64,000 bases of DNA from the NCBI RefSeq assembly GCF_031624635.1, contig NZ_JAMQOQ010000004.1, positions 124,001-188,000 of the forward strand. Direction: 5' to 3'. The stretch is from Halogeometricum sp. S3BR5-2 (GTDB lineage: Archaea > Halobacteriota > Halobacteria > Halobacteriales > Haloferacaceae). Below the pieces are notes generated by a model. The model had not been told where the DNA came from. It searched no databases and was given only the letters and a program-made list of their open reading frames with translations. Below are positions 60,623-64,000 of the stretch, piece by piece. The translations under genes and the position numbers were made by a program. How positions within the stretch are numbered: position 1 is the stretch's first letter; the number at the start of each line of letters is the position of its first letter.

Positions 60623-61744
60623 ATGTCTTCGACAACCAGCGACCTGCACGACCGGATCGAGACCGTATCGAACGCCGAAGCGGACGGCGAGCAACTCGTC
60701 TCCGTCGCCATCCCGCCCCAGGAATCGCTCGAAGCGACGCGTCGGCGCGTCGAAGAGGACCACGCCGAGGCCGAGTACCTCGACGTCCGCGAGGAGGTCC
60801 GCAAACCGCTCAAGCAGGCGCTCGAAGAGACCCGCCGCGTCCTCCACGAGTACGAGGAGACGCCCGAGAACGGGCTGGTCGCCTACGTCGGCGTCGTCGA
60901 CACCGAACTCGTAACGCACGTCTTCGACGACCTGCCGACGCCCGTCTCGACGGGGACGTACGAGTACGGTAACGAGTTCGACACGGACCCGCTCTCGCCG
61001 GCGACGACGCAGACAGACACCCACGGCCTGCTCGTCGTCTCCCGCGACAGCGCGACGCTCGGCCGGTACGACGGCGAGACCATCGAGCACGTCGACACCG
61101 TCGAGAGCGACGTGCCGAGCAAGCAGACCGCCGCGGGCGGCAAAGAGGACGACTTCCAAGGCCGGAGTCAGGAGCGGGCCGACGAGTTCTACGACGAGGT
61201 CGGCGAGGCCGCGGCGCGCGTGTTCCTCGACGACGCGCCGTCCGACGCCGTCGACGACGCCTCCCCCGGCACCGAGTTCGAGGGCGAGGCGCTCCTCGTC
61301 GCCGGCAGCGAGGTCACCGCCGAGCAGTTCCTGGAGGGCGACCACCTCTCGGAACCGCTCGCCGACGCCGCGGTCGGCCCGTTCGACGCGGAGTACGCCT
61401 CCGAGCAGGGCCTCCGCGAACTCGTCGACGCCGCCGAGGAGGCGGGCGAACTCGGCACGACCGACGCCCGCGGAGCGCTCGAACGCTTCTTCGAGGCGCT
61501 CGACGACGACGAGGAGACCGCCATCGGCGGGCACGAGGACGTCGAGCGAGCGCTCGAACTCGACGCGGTCGACACGCTCGTCGTCGCCGACTCGCTCCCG
61601 GAGGAGGAAGTGCAGTCGCTGGCCGAACGCGCCGAGGAACAGGGCGGCGAGTGCGTCGTCGCGCCCGAGGGCCTCGACCGAACCGAACGGCTCGAAGCGG
61701 CGTTCGACGGCGTCGGCGCGCTGCTCCGGTTCCCGATAGAGTAA
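60623..61744 (+). CDS. aRF1 paralogue (Vms1-like, GGQ replaced by GGK)
   Basis: A 373-residue protein related over its length to archaeal peptide release factor 1. The N-terminal domain contains LVSVAIPPQ and the TPENGLVAYVGVVD strand, but the NIKS stop-codon motif is replaced (YLDV, residues 52-55). In the middle domain the peptidyl-tRNA hydrolysis loop reads AAGGKEDDF with K174 where Gln is universal. The third domain is present. Related Vms1/eRF1-family proteins release nascent chains on stalled ribosomes; with GGK the chemistry may differ or be lost. It stands alone, followed by a convergent stress protein gene. Confidence 0.85.
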   Translation: MSSTTSDLHDRIETVSNAEADGEQLVSVAIPPQESLEATRRRVEEDHAEAEYLDVREEVRKPLKQALEETRRVLHEYEETPENGLVAYVGVVDTELVTHVFDDLPTPVSTGTYEYGNEFDTDPLSPATTQTDTHGLLVVSRDSATLGRYDGETIEHVDTVESDVPSKQTAAGGKEDDFQGRSQERADEFYDEVGEAAARVFLDDAPSDAVDDASPGTEFEGEALLVAGSEVTAEQFLEGDHLSEPLADAAVGPFDAEYASEQGLRELVDAAEEAGELGTTDARGALERFFEALDDDEETAIGGHEDVERALELDAVDTLVVADSLPEEEVQSLAERAEEQGGECVVAPEGLDRTERLEAAFDGVGALLRFPIE

Positions 61745-61831
61745 CGCGACCCCCGACGCTTCGGTCCGCGGCCGACCGACTCCGTTTTCGACCGGTGATT
61801 CGTCTCCGTCCCCGACTCCGTTTCTCCCTGC

Positions 61832-62689
61832 TCAGCGCTTCGGAGCGAGGAATTCGCCGAGCCACCGGTCGAGCCGCGAGACTTCCACCTCGCCGCTCCG
61901 GACGGTGACGACCGCGTTCTCGCACAGCGACTGGACGATTTCGGTCGTCGACCCGTCGACGAACTCCCGGAGTCGACCCTTCTCCGGGGCGCCGATGACC
62001 GTAGCGTCGTAGTACGACGACTGGTCGACGATGGCCCGCGCGGGCGTCTCGTCCTCCTCCGCCTCGTAGCGCCACGTATCGAAGTCGGCGAACCCGAGCA
62101 GGCGGTCGGAGCAGTACTCGAACAGGTCGTCGACGTCGCTCTCCGTCTCGCCCTCCTCGACGACGTGGAACAGGTCGACCCAGGCGTCGGCCGACTCGGC
62201 GAGGGCGCGCGCCATATCGAGCGTCGCGTCGAGGTGCGGGCCGCGCGCGACGGGGACGAGCACCGAGGAGATGCCGTCGAGTTCCGCGTTCCGCGTCACC
62301 GTGACGTGGTTGCCGCCAGAGGCGAGGGCCAGTTCGCCGCCGCCGAGCATCGACTTGCGGTCGCGGATATCGAAGATGACGGTGATGTCGAAGCGGTCGA
62401 CGACGTCGCTCACCCACTCGGCGGTCACCGCCGGCGGCCGTTCGAGAAAGCGCGTCTCGTAGTCGGCCGACGCGTCCGACGACGACGGCTTCAGCGACTC
62501 GGCGACGCTCGCGTCCCGCACGGGGACGACGAACCGACCGCCGTCCGCCAGCGACTCGGCGACCCGCAGGAACTCCCCGTCGGCCGGTTCTCCCGGGTCG
62601 AACAGACAGAGCACCCGCTCGCTCGTCGCTCGTCCGCCGTCCGGAGAGGCGTACCCCACGGTCTGGCTCTCCCCGAGACGGTTAGGCAT
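61832..62689 (-). CDS. Universal stress protein family protein (two domains)
   Basis: A 285-residue protein with two alpha/beta domains of the universal-stress type. The second is clearer, with ISSVLVPVARGPHLDATLDMARALAES near residue 140 and a YYDATVIGAPEKGRLREFVDGSTTEIV stretch close to the ATP-binding G-x9-G-S motif. The C terminus carries a short extension (RLDRWLGEFLAPKR). These proteins act in stress tolerance, often binding ATP. It is transcribed alone. Confidence 0.8.
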   Translation of the reverse strand: MPNRLGESQTVGYASPDGGRATSERVLCLFDPGEPADGEFLRVAESLADGGRFVVPVRDASVAESLKPSSSDASADYETRFLERPPAVTAEWVSDVVDRFDITVIFDIRDRKSMLGGGELALASGGNHVTVTRNAELDGISSVLVPVARGPHLDATLDMARALAESADAWVDLFHVVEEGETESDVDDLFEYCSDRLLGFADFDTWRYEAEEDETPARAIVDQSSYYDATVIGAPEKGRLREFVDGSTTEIVQSLCENAVVTVRSGEVEVSRLDRWLGEFLAPKR

Positions 62690-62747
62690 AGGCGACTGTT
62701 ACGTCGAGAGATAATAAACCTCCGTACCGGTTCGCGCGCGCCGTCAC

Positions 62748-62957
62748 TCACTCCGGAACGCCGCGACTCCCCCGCCAGCGGGCCAAGACGACGCGCTCGG
62801 CCCGTTCGGGACCGGCGTCGTCGACCCACGCCTCGGCGTCCGACCTCGAACAGGACCGAAGCTCCATGACGGCCGCCACGAGGTCGTCGTACGGGCGCGG
62901 TTCGACCGGGTCGTCGCTCACGTCCAACTCGTCGACGTTCGGCGGGGGAACGGGCAT
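62748..62957 (-). CDS. Hypothetical small acidic protein
   Basis: A 69-residue protein starting MPVPPPNVDELDVSDDP. The middle forms two likely helices (YDDLVAAVMELRSCSRSDAEAWV). I recognise no family. The start at 62957 is chosen over a codon nine residues upstream because MPVPPPN follows a low-complexity stretch. It lies between the stress protein and the DICT protein on the same strand. Confidence 0.6.
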   Translation of the reverse strand: MPVPPPNVDELDVSDDPVEPRPYDDLVAAVMELRSCSRSDAEAWVDDAGPERAERVVLARWRGSRGVPE

Positions 62958-63036
62958 CGTCGGCGCTAGGGAGGCGGCGTTCAACAGTGGTTCGGTCGGC
63001 CGTCCGGCGGACGCGACGGCGCCGCGCCGGGTGCGC

Positions 63037-63795
63037 TCACTCGACGGCGTCGCTCATCTGCGACTCGACGGACGCCCGCACCTCCGTCGTCAGCGCCCCG
63101 TCGAACGTCCACAGGCCCGAGTAGCGGTCCGGACTCCGTTCCTGCGCGAGAAGGGCGGCGTCGTCCTCCTCGCCCTGGTAGACGACGAACCACGTCGTCC
63201 GGAGTTCGTCCTCCTCGGTGTGGGGGTGGACGGATAGCCCCGCCGACCCCTCCACCTCGACGTTCGGGACGCCGTGGACGTGGACGTCCACCCCCGACTC
63301 GCCCAGTCGTCGGTAGAGGTTCCGCGTCGGGATGTGTTTCGTGAACCGCGAGAACCGCTGGAACCCGCCGTGCAGTCGCCCCGTCTTCGACTGCCACGCG
63401 AGGTGCTCGATGACTCTCGACCCCTGGAGCATCTGCCCGCGCGACTGCTCGCGGATGGTCGTCGTCCCGGACGTCAGTTCGGCCACCAGCGGAGGTTCCG
63501 TGCGGTTCGTCTCGAACCGACCCCGGTCGCGCCGGACGTACTCCGTCAGGCTGTCGACGTCGGCGTCGGCGCGGCGGGCGCCGTCGCGGTAGAGGACGGC
63601 CGTCTCGGCCGAAATGGACCGGTTGTCGCCGTCCCCCTCTTCGTCTACACCTCCCTCGCCCTCGAACGCCACCTCGGCGCCCTGCGCGCGGAAGAACGAT
63701 TCGAGCAGTTCCCGCCCCTCGGCGTCGACGCCGCCGACGACGACGAGGCGGTAGTCGCGTTCGAGCACGTCGTCGATTATCTCCGTGAGCGTCAC
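63037..63795 (-). CDS. DICT sensory domain protein
   Basis: A 252-residue protein with a DICT domain (named after diguanylate cyclases and two-component systems), a small-molecule or light sensor module. The core has SRFTKHIPTRNLYRRLGESG near residue 148 and TTWFVVYQGEEDDAALLAQER near residue 202, followed by YSGLWTFDGALTTEV. An N-terminal part with LVVVGGVDAEGRELLESFFRAQGAEV precedes it. Free-standing DICT proteins are common in haloarchaea and often lie near regulators. The signal is not known. Confidence 0.8.
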   Translation of the reverse strand: MTLTEIIDDVLERDYRLVVVGGVDAEGRELLESFFRAQGAEVAFEGEGGVDEEGDGDNRSISAETAVLYRDGARRADADVDSLTEYVRRDRGRFETNRTEPPLVAELTSGTTTIREQSRGQMLQGSRVIEHLAWQSKTGRLHGGFQRFSRFTKHIPTRNLYRRLGESGVDVHVHGVPNVEVEGSAGLSVHPHTEEDELRTTWFVVYQGEEDDAALLAQERSPDRYSGLWTFDGALTTEVRASVESQMSDAVE

Positions 63796-63932
63796 GCCGG
63801 GCCTCCGAACCGCTCGTTCGGCGAACGGCGTCCGACCGTCGGAGGGCGAATCTCAGCCGAGACCTGTCCGGTCATCTCCCGTTCGAAAGGAGAGCTGATA
63901 GGAATATATTTTGTTTCGAATCGGGTGGAAAA

Positions 63933-64000
63933 ATGACGGGTGAGGTGCTCTTCGTGAGATGGCCTGTTCGACGCCGTCGGCGTTACCTCTTGGTGCTGTT
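63933..64000 (+). CDS. Possible start of a gene cut by the window end
   Basis: An ATG at 63933 opens a frame of 22 codons to the window edge, with residues WPVRRRRRYLLVL. A TATA-like ATATATT lies about 27 bp upstream, which fits a leaderless start. The peptide could be the N terminus of a membrane protein. Too short to judge. The minus strand is also open here, so this remains weak. Confidence 0.25.
   Translation, partial: MTGEVLFVRWPVRRRRRYLLVL

Noticed and set aside
63796-64000. An open minus-strand frame of about 65 codons at the window end
   Set aside because: It overlaps the opposite candidate, has no recognisable domain and cannot be judged without sequence beyond the window.

Overview
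The window is DNA of a halophilic archaeon (class Halobacteria). The evidence is high GC, strongly acidic proteins, TATA boxes about 25-30 bp upstream of start codons (leaderless transcripts), Tat-type lipoproteins and characteristic haloarchaeal families (DICT protein, PRC-barrel protein, 7TM histidine kinase, HTH_10 remnant). The genus cannot be read from the sequence. An Orc1/Cdc6 gene inside an array of origin repeats and a ParA operon show that the window holds a replication origin. That fits a megaplasmid or secondary chromosome, or an auxiliary chromosomal origin.

Region 1 (1-24 kb) is aromatic, acyl-CoA and organic-acid catabolism. It opens with the end of a phenylacetyl-CoA epoxidase cluster (paaA, PaaD DUF59 part, paaB, paaC, and the PaaD zinc ribbon as a separate gene). 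Then come an enoyl-CoA hydratase, an acyl-CoA dehydrogenase, a SnoaL-like protein, a 7TM histidine kinase, small proteins and an amidase. At 9.6-19 kb two enolase-superfamily dehydratases, a LarA-like protein, an SDR, a cupin, an FAH-family hydrolase and a TAXI-type TRAP transporter look like a sugar-acid route of the diketo-hydrolase kind. At 19-24 kb lie a CoA-transferase, a PaaG-like enoyl-CoA hydratase/isomerase, an isovaleryl-type acyl-CoA dehydrogenase and an L-2-hydroxyglutarate oxidase homologue.

Region 2 (24-34 kb) is a sugar or polyol cluster. It has two IclR regulators, two FGGY kinases, a class II aldolase, a D-2-hydroxyacid dehydrogenase, an unrecognised multi-span membrane protein fused end-to-start with the second kinase, an inositol-phosphatase-family enzyme and a GlcG/HbpS protein.

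Region 3 (34-40.6 kb) starts with a low-GC, gene-poor stretch containing a broken gene. Small haloarchaeal genes, a LolA-like protein, the tRNA 2'-phosphotransferase KptA and a VOC protein follow.

Region 4 (40.6-49.9 kb) is the replication and partition module: origin repeats with an AT-rich unwinding region, orc1/cdc6, more repeats, a chemoreceptor, an AAA+ ATPase, a winged-helix regulator, a PRC-barrel protein, and parA with a co-transcribed partner.

Region 5 (50-64 kb) holds hyuA/hyuB preceded by a 31-codon leader ORF, an AIM24 protein, a nuclease with a lamin-tail domain, a flavin-type oxidase, gamma-glutamyltransferase with a divergent MFS transporter, a decayed HTH_10 regulator, an aRF1 paralogue whose GGQ is GGK, a universal stress protein and a DICT protein. 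No rRNA, tRNA, CRISPR array or intact insertion sequence was seen.
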